In this document: positions 1 to 10,659 of the stretch, in pieces
Position numbering within the stretch: the stretch's first letter is position 1
How the letters are laid out: each line of letters opens with the position of its first letter
Source: Deinococcus marmoris
GTDB lineage: Bacteria; Deinococcota; Deinococci; Deinococcales; Deinococcaceae
DNA length: 39,346 nucleotides
Direction: 5' to 3'
Assembly: GCF_001949125.1 (NCBI RefSeq)
Contig: NZ_MSTI01000046.1
Span: 1 to 39,346, forward strand
Notes under the pieces: generated by a model
The model's input: the letters and a program-made list of their open reading frames with translations, nothing else
What the model was told of the DNA's origin: nothing
Databases searched by the model: none
Position numbers and translations under genes: made by a program

Positions 1-14
1 CTCCAGCCATCATC

Positions 15-39
15 TTCATCCCTGCCCAGCAGGGATGAA
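15..39. repeat. Perfect inverted repeat upstream of the 5S gene
   Basis: An 11-bp perfect inverted repeat (15-25 and 29-39) with a 3-nt loop. Neither strand has a T-run after it, so it is not a typical intrinsic terminator. The stretch 1-124 otherwise holds no gene that I can recognise and does not look like the 3' end of 23S rRNA. The hairpin could be an rRNA processing stem in a 23S-5S spacer whose 23S lies left of the window, or a terminator-like structure of an unseen gene. Confidence 0.5.
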
Positions 40-124
40 TCGCACCACCCCTCTCGCTCACCTTCACGCTCTGGTCTTGCATCCATTTTTGTACTCTTTT
101 TTTGAGATTGGACCCCAAATGCAG

Positions 125-248
<124 letters not shown>

Positions 249-296
249 TTTCTTTTCTTTCCTCGCGCCCCAGTGTTTACACTCAGGCGCGTTTCT

Positions 297-372
<76 letters not shown>

Positions 373-384
373 CAGTTTTAATAG

Positions 385-420
385 AACAGCCCCCTCTATA
401 ACGGAGGGGGCTGTTTTGTT
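385..420 (+). terminator. Intrinsic terminator of the 5S-tRNA-Gly unit
   Basis: A 12-bp perfect stem (385-396 with 404-415), a 7-nt loop and a run of T residues after the stem. It ends the stable-RNA transcript before tgt. Confidence 0.9.
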
Positions 421-523
421 GGTTGGTTGATCTCGATCTTTTTGGGCTTAGTGGAGAGGGCTGTTCGGATTCCTTATGCTTGCCACAAAATTTTCAGGCT
501 GCTCAATGCGGCACAATATGGCT

Positions 524-1711
524 ATGTTCGAGTTTGAAGTTCAGCATCAGGATGGGCGGGCGCGGGTGGCGCGCTTTGCAACCCCACATGGCACCGTCAC
601 GACTCCAATGTTTATGCCAGTGGGCACGCAGGGTACGGTCAAGGGCATCAGTCCACAGGAACTGCTGGATATTGGATCGCAGATGATCCTGGGCAATACC
701 TATCACCTGATGCTGCGGCCCGGCGAGGAACTGGTGGCAGCACATGGGGGCCTGCCCGGCTTCACTGCCTATCCCGGCCCCTTTCTAACCGATTCCGGCG
801 GCTTTCAGGTGATGAGTCTGGGCCACCTCCGCAAGATCGCTGAGGAAGGCGTGGTGTTCAAGAGCCACCTGGACGGCAGTCTGGTGGAATTGACGCCCGA
901 GCGGAGTATCGAGGTGCAGCAGGCACTGGGGGCCGATGTGATCATGGCCTTCGACGAGTGCCCGCCCTTTCCGGCAGAGCGTGACTACATCACCCGCAGT
1001 CTGGAACGCACGGTGCGCTGGCTGGAGCGTTGCCTGACCTTCAAGTCACGGGATGATCAGGCCCTGTTTGCCATCGTGCAGGGGGGGATTCATTCGGATT
1101 TGCGGCAGCTCAGTCTGGACCTGACCCTTCCCTTCAACACCCCTGGATTTGCCATCGGCGGTCTGGCCGTGGGAGAGAGCAAGGCCGAGATGTATCCCGC
1201 TGTGGACTTCACCACCGCCCGCTTACCCGCCGAAAAGCCGCGCTATCTGATGGGCGTGGGCCACCCGGAAGATCTGGTGGCGGGCATTGCGCTGGGAGTG
1301 GACATGTTCGACTGCGTGTATCCCACCCGCACCGGGCGTTTCGGCTACGCGCTGACCGACGAGGGGCGGCTGAACATGAACTCCAGCGCGCCGCGCCGGG
1401 ACCTGCGTCCTATCGATGAAGATTGCGATTGCTACGCCTGTCGCCACTACACCCGCGCTTACCTGGCTCATCTGGTCCGCGCAGAGGAACTGCTGGCCCC
1501 GCGCATGCTCTCGCTGCACAATCTGCGTTATCTGCACCGGCTGGTCGAGCGGATCAGGGCGGCCATCGTCGCGGGTGAATTCGACGTCTGGGCCAGGGCT
1601 TGGGGTGCGCGTTACTTCGGCGGTGAACTGCCGCAGTGGTTCTCTGCTGCGCTTGAGGCTTCAGCCGTTCAACCCGGTCCAGCCGCCGCCGGAACCAGTC
1701 CCCATTTATAG
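524..1711 (+). CDS. tgt: Queuine/7-deazaguanine tRNA-guanine transglycosylase
   Basis: Bacterial TGT exchanges guanine-34 of GUN-anticodon tRNAs for preQ1, a step of queuosine synthesis in the cytoplasm. The 395-residue product has the family landmarks: GNTYHL near 70, DSGGFQV with the general Asp at 90, FDEC, GFAIGGL, the nucleophile Asp263 in MFDCV, and the zinc site Cys301, Cys303, Cys306 and His332. These positions match E. coli TGT within one residue. I chose ATG 524 (protein begins MFEFEVQ) because it fits the family N-terminus and because CACAAT at 512-517 lies 6 nt before it, like the leaderless -10 boxes elsewhere in the window. The in-frame ATGs at 476, 506 and 518 are less likely. 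It is a single gene, not visibly in an operon with slpA, which has its own promoter. Confidence 0.96.
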   Translation: MFEFEVQHQDGRARVARFATPHGTVTTPMFMPVGTQGTVKGISPQELLDIGSQMILGNTYHLMLRPGEELVAAHGGLPGFTAYPGPFLTDSGGFQVMSLGHLRKIAEEGVVFKSHLDGSLVELTPERSIEVQQALGADVIMAFDECPPFPAERDYITRSLERTVRWLERCLTFKSRDDQALFAIVQGGIHSDLRQLSLDLTLPFNTPGFAIGGLAVGESKAEMYPAVDFTTARLPAEKPRYLMGVGHPEDLVAGIALGVDMFDCVYPTRTGRFGYALTDEGRLNMNSSAPRRDLRPIDEDCDCYACRHYTRAYLAHLVRAEELLAPRMLSLHNLRYLHRLVERIRAAIVAGEFDVWARAWGARYFGGELPQWFSAALEASAVQPGPAAAGTSPHL

Positions 1712-1724
1712 GTGAATGTGCCTG

Positions 1725-1753
1725 TCATGAGTTGCTCATCTCTTCATGAGTTG
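1725..1753. repeat. Tandem TCATGAGTTG repeats upstream of the slpA promoter
   Basis: The decamer TCATGAGTTG occurs at 1725-1734 and again at 1744-1753, a period of 19 bp (about two helical turns). It sits 50-80 bp upstream of the slpA -35 box. A third, partial element (GCTCATC) lies between them. Such phased half-sites are typical of activator or repressor binding. The identity of any regulator is unknown. Confidence 0.45.
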
Positions 1754-1805
1754 GTCAGAAACAGTCCGGGTGGCCCGGAATGCCGAATTTATCCCGCTCT
1801 CAGGG

Positions 1806-1835
1806 TTGACCCATCTATCTTCATGCTTGTATCAT
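1806..1835 (+). promoter_or_regulatory. slpA promoter
   Basis: -35 TTGACC (1806-1811), an 18-bp spacer and -10 TATCAT (1830-1835), a good housekeeping-sigma match. Transcription should begin near 1842, which gives a leader of about 180 nt before the slpA ATG. This fits a very highly expressed S-layer gene. Confidence 0.75.
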
Positions 1836-1841
1836 CCATTC

Positions 1842-2024
1842 TGATCTGACACCTGTACACCCATTTCGGGGGAGGCGCTCAGGTTGCAGGACACAGTTGC
1901 GCAGGCGGGAGAGAACGAAGCGGTGAATTACTCCGGGAGAGGAAACTCGGTAACTCGCCCCAGCGTCACCTTCAGAAGCCGTATTTAATCGCTTCCGGCG
2001 CGCGACAACCTTTGGGGGTTCAAT
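1842..2024 (+). other. Long structured 5' leader of slpA
   Basis: About 183 nt of untranslated leader without a convincing ORF. Visible pairings include ACCTG 1851-1855 with CAGGT 1880-1884, and a nested arm closed by GGTGA 1922-1926 with TCACC 1966-1970 that contains TTAC/GTAA and a GAG/CTC hairpin. Just before the start codon, AACC 2007-2010 can pair with GGTT 2017-2020 and would cover the G-rich ribosome-binding region (2014-2018). I do not recognise a known riboswitch class. Thermus slpA also has a long leader involved in control, so an expression-control or mRNA-stability role is plausible here, but that is inference. Confidence 0.45.
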
Positions 2025-5417
<3,393 letters not shown>

Positions 5418-5468
5418 GCCCCATCCGCTTGACCGCGTAACTCCACCCCTCGTCCTGTTTCCTAAAGG

Positions 5469-5492
5469 CCCCCGCCCAGTGCGGGGGTTTTT
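5469..5492 (+). terminator. Intrinsic terminator after slpA
   Basis: A 7-bp GC stem (CCCCCGC 5469-5475, GCGGGGG 5481-5487) with a 5-nt loop and TTTTT (5488-5492). Confidence 0.9.
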
Positions 5493-5559
5493 CATTATCT
5501 TTGTTCTGCTGTTTGTCCCTGTCTTTCTCTGTCGGGATGCCCGCCCCCGCCGCAGCCGC

Positions 5560-5571
5560 TAAACTCCCCCC
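5560..5571 (+). promoter_or_regulatory. Leaderless -10 box of ppaC
   Basis: TAAACT (5560-5565) ends 6 nt before the ppaC ATG and no Shine-Dalgarno is present, so transcription should start at or next to the A of the start codon. No clear -35 box was seen. Confidence 0.65.
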
Positions 5572-6516
5572 ATGCTTCACGTGTTCGGACACCTCAACCC
5601 AGATACCGACGCCATCGCCTCCGCGCTGGTGTACGCCCACCTGCTGTCGCGGCAGGGCATAGACGCTCAGGCTTACCGCCTGGGCGACTTGAACTTCGAG
5701 ACCCCGTTCGTGCTGCAAAAGGCCGGTGTGGAGGCCCCGCCGCCGCTGCCCGTGCTGGAAGCCGGTACGGCGGTGGCCCTGGTGGACCACAATGAGCGCG
5801 CCCAGTCCGCGCCCAATCTGACGGACCTTCAGGTGACGCGGGTAGTCGATCACCACAAGCTGGGGGACCTGACCACCATGCAGCCCGCCTTTCTGCGCTT
5901 TGAACCTGTCGGCTGCACGGCCACGCTGCTGCTCAAGCTGCACCGTGAGGCCCGCCTGAAAGTGGAACAGGCCGACGCCTGGCTGCTTCTCAGTGCCATT
6001 CTCAGCGATACCCTGCACTTCCGCAGTCCCACCACCACCCCCGATGACCGCGAGGCGGTGGCGTTCCTGGCCCCGATTGCCGGGCTGCGTGACGTGACGG
6101 CCTACGCGCTGGAGATGTTTGCCGCCAAGAGCGATCTGGGCGACACGCCCGCCGCCGAGCTGTTGAAGATGGATTACAAGGTCTTTCCCTTCGGCGATCC
6201 GGCGAGGCCGCAAAGCTGGGGCCTGGGCGTGATCGAGACCACCAACCCCGGCTATGTGTTTGGGCGGCAGGCCGAGTTGCTGGACGCCATGCGGGCCGCG
6301 AAGGCTGCCGACGGCCTGGACGGCGTGCTGCTGGGCGTGGTGGACATCCTGAACGAGACCAACCGGATGCTGGTGGCAGGTGAGGCCGAGGCAGCGGTGG
6401 TGCAGCAGGTTTTCGGTGCCCCCACGCTGGACGGTGTGGCCGATCTGGGAGGGCGCATCAGCCGCAAGAAACAGATCGTGCCCGCGCTGGAAAAGCATTT
6501 CGAGACGCACTCCTGA
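5572..6516 (+). CDS. ppaC: Manganese-dependent inorganic pyrophosphatase (family II, DHH)
   Basis: Hydrolyses pyrophosphate to phosphate in the cytoplasm and so pulls biosynthetic reactions forward. The 314-residue product has the family II signature order: FGHLNPDTDAIASA (5-18, metal ligands His and two Asp), LVDHNE (about 70), the DHH motif VVDHHKLGD (about 91), EPVGCTAT, and the DHHA2-type C-terminal RKKQIVPAL, whose SRKKQ segment binds the substrate phosphates. Length and motifs match Bacillus PpaC closely. It starts leaderless behind TAAACT. Its TGA (6514-6516) overlaps the probable CTG start of folC, so the two are likely cotranscribed and translationally coupled. Confidence 0.95.
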   Translation: MLHVFGHLNPDTDAIASALVYAHLLSRQGIDAQAYRLGDLNFETPFVLQKAGVEAPPPLPVLEAGTAVALVDHNERAQSAPNLTDLQVTRVVDHHKLGDLTTMQPAFLRFEPVGCTATLLLKLHREARLKVEQADAWLLLSAILSDTLHFRSPTTTPDDREAVAFLAPIAGLRDVTAYALEMFAAKSDLGDTPAAELLKMDYKVFPFGDPARPQSWGLGVIETTNPGYVFGRQAELLDAMRAAKAADGLDGVLLGVVDILNETNRMLVAGEAEAAVVQQVFGAPTLDGVADLGGRISRKKQIVPALEKHFETHS

Positions 6517-7778
6517 ATCCCGATGAACACCTGAACTGGCTGTTCGCCCGCCAGCGCTTCGGCGTGCATCCGGGGCTGGGGCGCGTGCAGGAACTGCTGG
6601 CCCGCGTGGGTGATCCGCAGCGTGCCTTTCAGACTGTGCTGGTGGGGGGCACCAACGGCAAGGGCAGCACGGCGGCGGTGCTGGCGGCCATTCTGAAGGT
6701 GGACGGGCGGCGCACGGGCCTCTTTACCAGTCCTCACCTGACCCACTTTGCCGAGCGTTTTCAGGTGGACGGCCAGGAATTGCCCGCAGAGACCGTCGGT
6801 GCAGGGCTGGACCGCCTGCGCCCCCACGCCGAAGATACGGGCGCGACGTTCTTTGAGATCGTCACGGCGCTGGGTGCACTGCTGTTCGCGGAGGCGGGCG
6901 TTGAAGTGGCTGTGATGGAGGTGGGTCTGGGCGGACGCCTGGATTCCACCAATGCTCTGGACCCCGTGCTGAGCGTGATCACCAACGTGGCGCTGGACCA
7001 CACCGAGATCCTGGGAAACACGCTGGCAGCGATTGCCGCTGAGAAAGCTGGGATTCTGCGCCCAGGCCGCCCTGCTATAACGGGTGTGGCAGCAGACCTC
7101 CTCCCCCTGTTGCGGGCCACTGGAGCGGACCTGTGGGCGCTGGGGCAGGAGGTGCGGGTTCAGACCCGTTCCTTGGGCTGGCAGGGCGTAGAGGTGGGCC
7201 TGAAGCTGCCGGACAGTGCCCTGGAATTCCGGACCCCGCTGCTGGGCGCACACGGAGCGCGAAATGCGGCGCTGGCGGCGGCGGCGGCGTGGCGGCTGGG
7301 CGTGGGCGAGACGGCGATCCGGGCGGGTGTGGCGGCGGCAAGCTGGCCCGGACGCCTCGAAGTGTTGCCTTCAGGTGGCCTGGGTGCCCGCATATTGCTG
7401 GACGGCGCACACAACCCCGATGGCGCGCGGGCACTGGTCGCAACCCTGCTCGAACTGGGCGTCCCGCCCCTGCCCGTCATCTTCGGTGCGGCGGGCGACA
7501 AGGATGTGGGCGGCGTGGTGGAGGCCCTGCGCCCACACGTCTCGCACGCGGTTCTGACGCGGGCCACCCTCAGCCCGCGTGCGGCGACGGCGGCGGACCT
7601 TGCCCCGCTGTTCGCGGGGTTGCCCGTCACGCTGACCGATTCGCCGCGAGAGGCGCTGACTGTGCTGGCCGCCCTGAAGGCCCCGCTGGCGCTGGCCTGC
7701 GGCAGCCTGTACCTGATTGGTGAACTGCGCCCGTTGCTGCTGGGCACGGCGGGCGAGGACCGGGAGCGCTGGCAGTAG
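6513..7778 (+). CDS. folC: Folylpolyglutamate/dihydrofolate synthase, probable CTG start
   Basis: Mur-ligase-family enzyme that adds glutamate to folates with ATP. The P-loop GTNGKGST lies near residue 46, followed by TSPHLTHFAERF, EVGLGGRLDSTN, ITNVALDHTEILG, EKAGI and the C-terminal DGAHNPDGA. The first ATG/GTG/TTG in frame is GTG 6564, but the open frame upstream still encodes family-like residues (NWLFARQRFG before VHPGLGRV), so 6564 is too late. The only start-like codons further up are CTG 6513 and CTG 6531. CTG 6513 overlaps the ppaC TGA as CTGA, mimicking ATGA coupling, and gives 421 residues, the usual length. The nearby ATG 6523 is out of frame and stops after three codons, so a sequencing frameshift is the alternative explanation. 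Confidence 0.9.
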   Translation: MNPDEHLNWLFARQRFGVHPGLGRVQELLARVGDPQRAFQTVLVGGTNGKGSTAAVLAAILKVDGRRTGLFTSPHLTHFAERFQVDGQELPAETVGAGLDRLRPHAEDTGATFFEIVTALGALLFAEAGVEVAVMEVGLGGRLDSTNALDPVLSVITNVALDHTEILGNTLAAIAAEKAGILRPGRPAITGVAADLLPLLRATGADLWALGQEVRVQTRSLGWQGVEVGLKLPDSALEFRTPLLGAHGARNAALAAAAAWRLGVGETAIRAGVAAASWPGRLEVLPSGGLGARILLDGAHNPDGARALVATLLELGVPPLPVIFGAAGDKDVGGVVEALRPHVSHAVLTRATLSPRAATAADLAPLFAGLPVTLTDSPREALTVLAALKAPLALACGSLYLIGELRPLLLGTAGEDRERWQ

Positions 7779-7794
7779 ACCCGGCAGAAGACGC

Positions 7795-8214
7795 TTACCC
7801 GCCGGTTTCTGCGCGGTAGGCCGCCTGCACCTTCGTCAGCCCCGGTGCGAGGGCCAGGGCGCGCAGCAGCGGTCCGCTGATCTTCAGCTTTCCGGCGGTC
7901 ATAGCCGCCACCGCATTCAGTTCGCCGCGCCAGAACGCGTGGGCCGTCTCGCCGCTCATGGCGAAGGTCAGCTCACTCTCTGCTTCGCGGGCGGCCTGTC
8001 CCCGGCTCAGCGCGGCGGTCTGACCGTCCCTGCCGTCCACCCGCAGCCACGCGTCCGGGTCATGGATGGCAAAGGTCAGGGCCAGCCGCCCTTGCGTGGG
8101 GCCAGGATCGGCGGCTTTCAGGAAGACCCGGATCAACAGGTCTTCGAGTTCTTCACCGGTCTGAAAAGGAGGGGTGGTCACGCTGCCCAGCCCAGCCCAG
8201 ATGCCGCTCCACAA
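7795..8214 (-). CDS. SCP2-like sterol-binding-domain protein
   Basis: A 139-residue protein with the SCP2 lipid-binding fold pattern: an amphipathic N-terminal helix region, then a beta pattern LTFAIHDPDAWLRVDG, then SELTFAMSGETAHAFWRGELN, then MTAGKLKISGP near residue 110, which resembles the G-K-L-x-I-x-G signature of the family. Known members bind hydrophobic ligands, and the substrate here is unknown. It runs toward folC (16 nt apart, convergent). I used TTG 8214 because a -10-like TAAATC ends 6 nt before it. GTG 8181 is the alternative and would remove 11 residues. No signal peptide is seen, so it is probably cytosolic. Confidence 0.7.
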   Translation of the reverse strand: MWSGIWAGLGSVTTPPFQTGEELEDLLIRVFLKAADPGPTQGRLALTFAIHDPDAWLRVDGRDGQTAALSRGQAAREAESELTFAMSGETAHAFWRGELNAVAAMTAGKLKISGPLLRALALAPGLTKVQAAYRAETGG

Positions 8215-8345
8215 CCGTATGATTTACGGCAATTTGCCCTCCTGCACAGCCTTGAGCTGACTTTCACAGGGCAGCCCCGCGTACAGACTGCGCTTTCTGT
8301 TGGGCGTTACATAGGCAGGCAAGATCAATTCAAGGAGGTACAAGA

Positions 8346-8645
8346 ATGAATCAGCAATTACAGCAGACCATCCAGGCCCTTTCGGGCGGCGTAGCGGGCG
8401 TAGATGCCCAGACGGCAGTGAGCAACGTCACGAGCTGGCACAGCACGCTGGACGGCGTTCCCGGTGCGGAAAGCGTGACCGGCATGCTGGCCAAGCTCAA
8501 GGGCGCGCTGGAAGGCGGCGACCTGGCCGGCGCAGCCGCGATGTTGCCCGATCTGGGCAGCGAGACCAGCAAGCTGGCGTCCGCAGCACCCGCAGAGGAT
8601 CAGGAAGGTCTGCGTCAACTCGGTTCCGCTCTGGGCGGCAAGTAA
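8346..8645 (+). CDS. Conserved-looking 99-residue helical protein, function unknown
   Basis: I do not recognise a family. The product is Ala/Gly/Leu-rich, without Cys and with a single Trp (TSWHSTLDGV), and is predicted to be all helical: a short N-terminal helix (MNQQLQQTIQAL), a GMLAKLKGALEGGDL helical hairpin, and a C-terminal helix. It has no signal peptide or membrane segment. It is clearly expressed on its own. A near-perfect Shine-Dalgarno AAGGAGGT (8333-8340) precedes ATG 8346 and a strong stem-loop follows it. It is divergent from the SCP2-like gene. Confidence 0.75.
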   Translation: MNQQLQQTIQALSGGVAGVDAQTAVSNVTSWHSTLDGVPGAESVTGMLAKLKGALEGGDLAGAAAMLPDLGSETSKLASAAPAEDQEGLRQLGSALGGK

Positions 8646-8668
8646 GCCAGAGCAGGACTCATCTCATC

Positions 8669-8712
8669 AGAAGGGGGGCCGTTGCTGGCTCCCCTTCTTC
8701 TTGCAGTTTTCC
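8669..8712 (+). terminator. Intrinsic terminator after the 99-residue gene
   Basis: A 12-bp stem with one G-T wobble (8669-8680 with 8687-8698) and a 6-nt loop, followed by an imperfect T-rich tail (8696-8712). Confidence 0.75.
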
Positions 8713-8764
8713 CTTCCCTGCCTGCGGGTGGGGATTTTTTTGGCCCCAGAACGCCCCCACCCCG

Positions 8765-8777
8765 TATGCTGACCCCG
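8765..8777 (+). promoter_or_regulatory. Leaderless -10 box of the methyltransferase gene
   Basis: TATGCT (8765-8770) followed by 7 nt and ATG 8778. It decides the start: longer in-frame starts upstream run back into the preceding terminator. Confidence 0.65.
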
Positions 8778-9740
8778 ATGCCCCACCTCTCGTTTACCGT
8801 GGAACCGCTGTCGGAGATCATTCCCGCCGTGCGTGCAGCGCTGGAGGGTGGGGAAGAGGTCACCCTCGAAGTGCCCGATCCCGACGCGGGGCTGGGTCTT
8901 TATGCGGGCGAGCTGTACACGGGCGCGGCTGGCCCCGCCGGGCGGCATCGGCCCTGGAGTACCTGGGCCGATCTGGCCGACGCGCTGGGCGCACACCTGC
9001 TGACGCCACAGCCGTCCGGGCCGGGCCGCGCACGCTTCGGCCTGCGCCGTTACGCTGCCGCGCCTGCCCCCGATGCAGGCGGCTACGGCGCAGACGGAGA
9101 TTGGACGCGGGTGGACAAGCTGGAAGATCCGGTGCTGCTGCTGACGCTGGTGGAGGCGCTGCGGCGGATTGATCCCCCGGCGGGGGGGCGCGTGCTGGCG
9201 CTGGGTGTGAACAGCGGGCGCGAGCTGAACGCGCTGGCGCTGGCCTTTCCTGAACGGCCCACCCCGGATCAAGACTCTCTGGATCGACACTTTGAGGTTG
9301 TTGGCATAGACACCGATGCCTCGGCGCTGGCTGTAGCGCGCGGCAGATTTCCGCGTGCGGAATTTCTGGAACTGGACGTGGCTGAATTGCCAGTTCCTGC
9401 GCTGGGGCGCTTCGATCTGATCCTGGCCCTGAGCCTGCTCCAGAGTCCGGGGGTGCGGCGCGACGTGCTTCTCAAAGCGCTGTGCAGGCACCATCTGAGC
9501 GAAACCGGCGGACTGGTGCTGGGCTTTCCGAATGCCCGTTACCGTGACGGCCTGCTCAGTTACGGCGCACGCATGAAGAATTTTGCGCGCCCGGACCTGA
9601 GCCTGCTGTGCGCCGACGTGACCGACACCCGCCGCGATCTGCAAAAGCGTGGCTTTCGGGTGTTCGTGACCGGCAAACACGAGGTCTTGCTGACCGCGCT
9701 CCCAGTCGGACGCCGTGTGGGACGCGAATTGACTCTGTAG
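8778..9740 (+). CDS. Class I SAM-dependent methyltransferase
   Basis: A 320-residue protein. The N-terminal ~130 residues are unassigned. The C-terminal part is a Rossmann methyltransferase fold: motif I VLALGVNSGRELNAL (about 144-158), the acidic end of strand 2 VVGIDTD (about 176), FLELDVAELP (motif III-like), FDLILALSLLQ (motif IV) and GLVLGFPNARY (motif V/VI region). The substrate cannot be told from the sequence. The start is set by the leaderless TATGCT box, giving MPHLSFTVE. It stands alone between two terminators. Confidence 0.8.
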   Translation: MPHLSFTVEPLSEIIPAVRAALEGGEEVTLEVPDPDAGLGLYAGELYTGAAGPAGRHRPWSTWADLADALGAHLLTPQPSGPGRARFGLRRYAAAPAPDAGGYGADGDWTRVDKLEDPVLLLTLVEALRRIDPPAGGRVLALGVNSGRELNALALAFPERPTPDQDSLDRHFEVVGIDTDASALAVARGRFPRAEFLELDVAELPVPALGRFDLILALSLLQSPGVRRDVLLKALCRHHLSETGGLVLGFPNARYRDGLLSYGARMKNFARPDLSLLCADVTDTRRDLQKRGFRVFVTGKHEVLLTALPVGRRVGRELTL

Positions 9741-9794
9741 CCCTTCATACGGAGCTGGAGGGCAACCCACACATTAAAAAGCTATCCCCCTGGG

Positions 9795-9816
9795 TCCCCC
9801 CGGCGGGGGGATTTTC
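9795..9816 (+). terminator. Intrinsic terminator after the methyltransferase gene
   Basis: A perfect stem (T plus CCCCCC 9795-9801, GGGGGG plus A 9805-9811) with a 3-nt loop, followed by TTTT. Confidence 0.8.
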
Positions 9817-9863
9817 TGATCTTCCCAGCCGAACATGAATTCTGATGTTGTGAAAAATCCTGT

Positions 9864-9879
9864 CTGGAATGGATTCCAG
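9864..9879. promoter_or_regulatory. Palindromic operator-like site upstream of the surface-protein cluster
   Basis: CTGGAAT-GG-ATTCCAG is a perfect 7-bp-arm inverted repeat. It lies directly upstream of an AT-rich patch with TTTATATT (887-894 of the 9800s) in the otherwise gene-free stretch 9741-10061, the probable promoter region of the five-gene cluster. No complete -35/-10 pair could be fixed: TTGACT at 9913-9918 is the best -35, with only a poor -10 (GCGAAT) 16 bp later. The regulator is unknown. Confidence 0.5.
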
Positions 9880-10061
9880 CGTCATCTTTATATTCTCATT
9901 TTTCTCATTAATTTGACTGCATGCAGAGCTGTTGGCGAATGCCAGCCGGATATGTAAGTGATGCGTAAGAGCAAGATTTTTAACCTCAGTTCAGGAAAAG
10001 AAGCCCGACTGACACTTCGACCGTGCCTTCACCCCGAGTTCATCTTTACAGGAGACCCCCC

Positions 10062-10568
10062 ATGAAACGCCATGCGCCCACACTGCTCGTCACGCTGCTG
10101 CTCTGCGGCGCAGTCAGTGCGTTTGCCCAGGGAGGTGGCCCCGTCAGCCTGAAGTTGAGCATGCTGGCGGTCAAGACCATCAAGATCGACGGCAAGCCCA
10201 CCGAGCAACTGCTGCCCAATCCCGGCAGCGTCAACCCCGGCGACGTGATCAGCCAGGTGATCAGCGTGAAAAACGCCACCGCCAAAGCCATCCGCGATCT
10301 GCCCGTGCAACTGCCCGTGCCTAAAAACACCGTGTATCTGGCACCCGAGAAGGGTCTGGACGGCACCAGAACCATGTACTCCATCGACGGCGGCAAGACC
10401 TTCGCCGCCGCGCCCCTGAAAAAGACCATCACCGTGACCGAGAACGGCAAGTCCGTGCAGAAGGAGGTGGAGGTGAGGCCCAGCGAGTACAACGCCGTGC
10501 GCTGGACCGTGGCTGAACTTGGCCCCGGCCAGACGCTGGAGCTTGGGTACCGCATTCAGGTCAAGTAA
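10062..10568 (+). CDS. Exported 168-residue DUF11-like protein (surface cluster gene 1)
   Basis: A signal peptide (1-22, cut near AFAQ) is followed by a single beta-rich domain with the DUF11 pattern: N-P-G-D-x-I near 60 (SVNPGDVISQVISVKNATAKAIRDLPV), YSIDGGKTF near 115, and a C-terminal Pro-Gly-Q strand ending GYRIQVK. Function is unknown. Such domains form extracellular beta-sandwiches. The start is ATG 10062, preceded by Shine-Dalgarno CAGGAGA (about 10050); the earlier in-frame ATG 10023 lacks one and would spoil the signal peptide. It is first of five exported proteins, and 91 nt separate it from gene 2. Its C-terminal motif layout recurs in gene 2. Confidence 0.8.
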   Translation: MKRHAPTLLVTLLLCGAVSAFAQGGGPVSLKLSMLAVKTIKIDGKPTEQLLPNPGSVNPGDVISQVISVKNATAKAIRDLPVQLPVPKNTVYLAPEKGLDGTRTMYSIDGGKTFAAAPLKKTITVTENGKSVQKEVEVRPSEYNAVRWTVAELGPGQTLELGYRIQVK

Positions 10569-10659
10569 GCCCCACTCCGTCCAAGGCTCAACCCAGATTT
10601 GACCCTACCCCAGCACGACGCCCAGGCCGACAAAGGCTGAAGCACAAAGGAGATTTACC

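Noticed and set aside
1842..2024. The slpA leader as a known riboswitch (cobalamin, FMN, c-di-GMP)
   Set aside because: Purine-rich segments look superficially similar, but none of the conserved core sequences of these classes is present.
9913..9940. TTGACT with a downstream -10 as the surface-cluster promoter
   Set aside because: The best hexamer at 16 bp (GCGAAT) is too weak to call a promoter.
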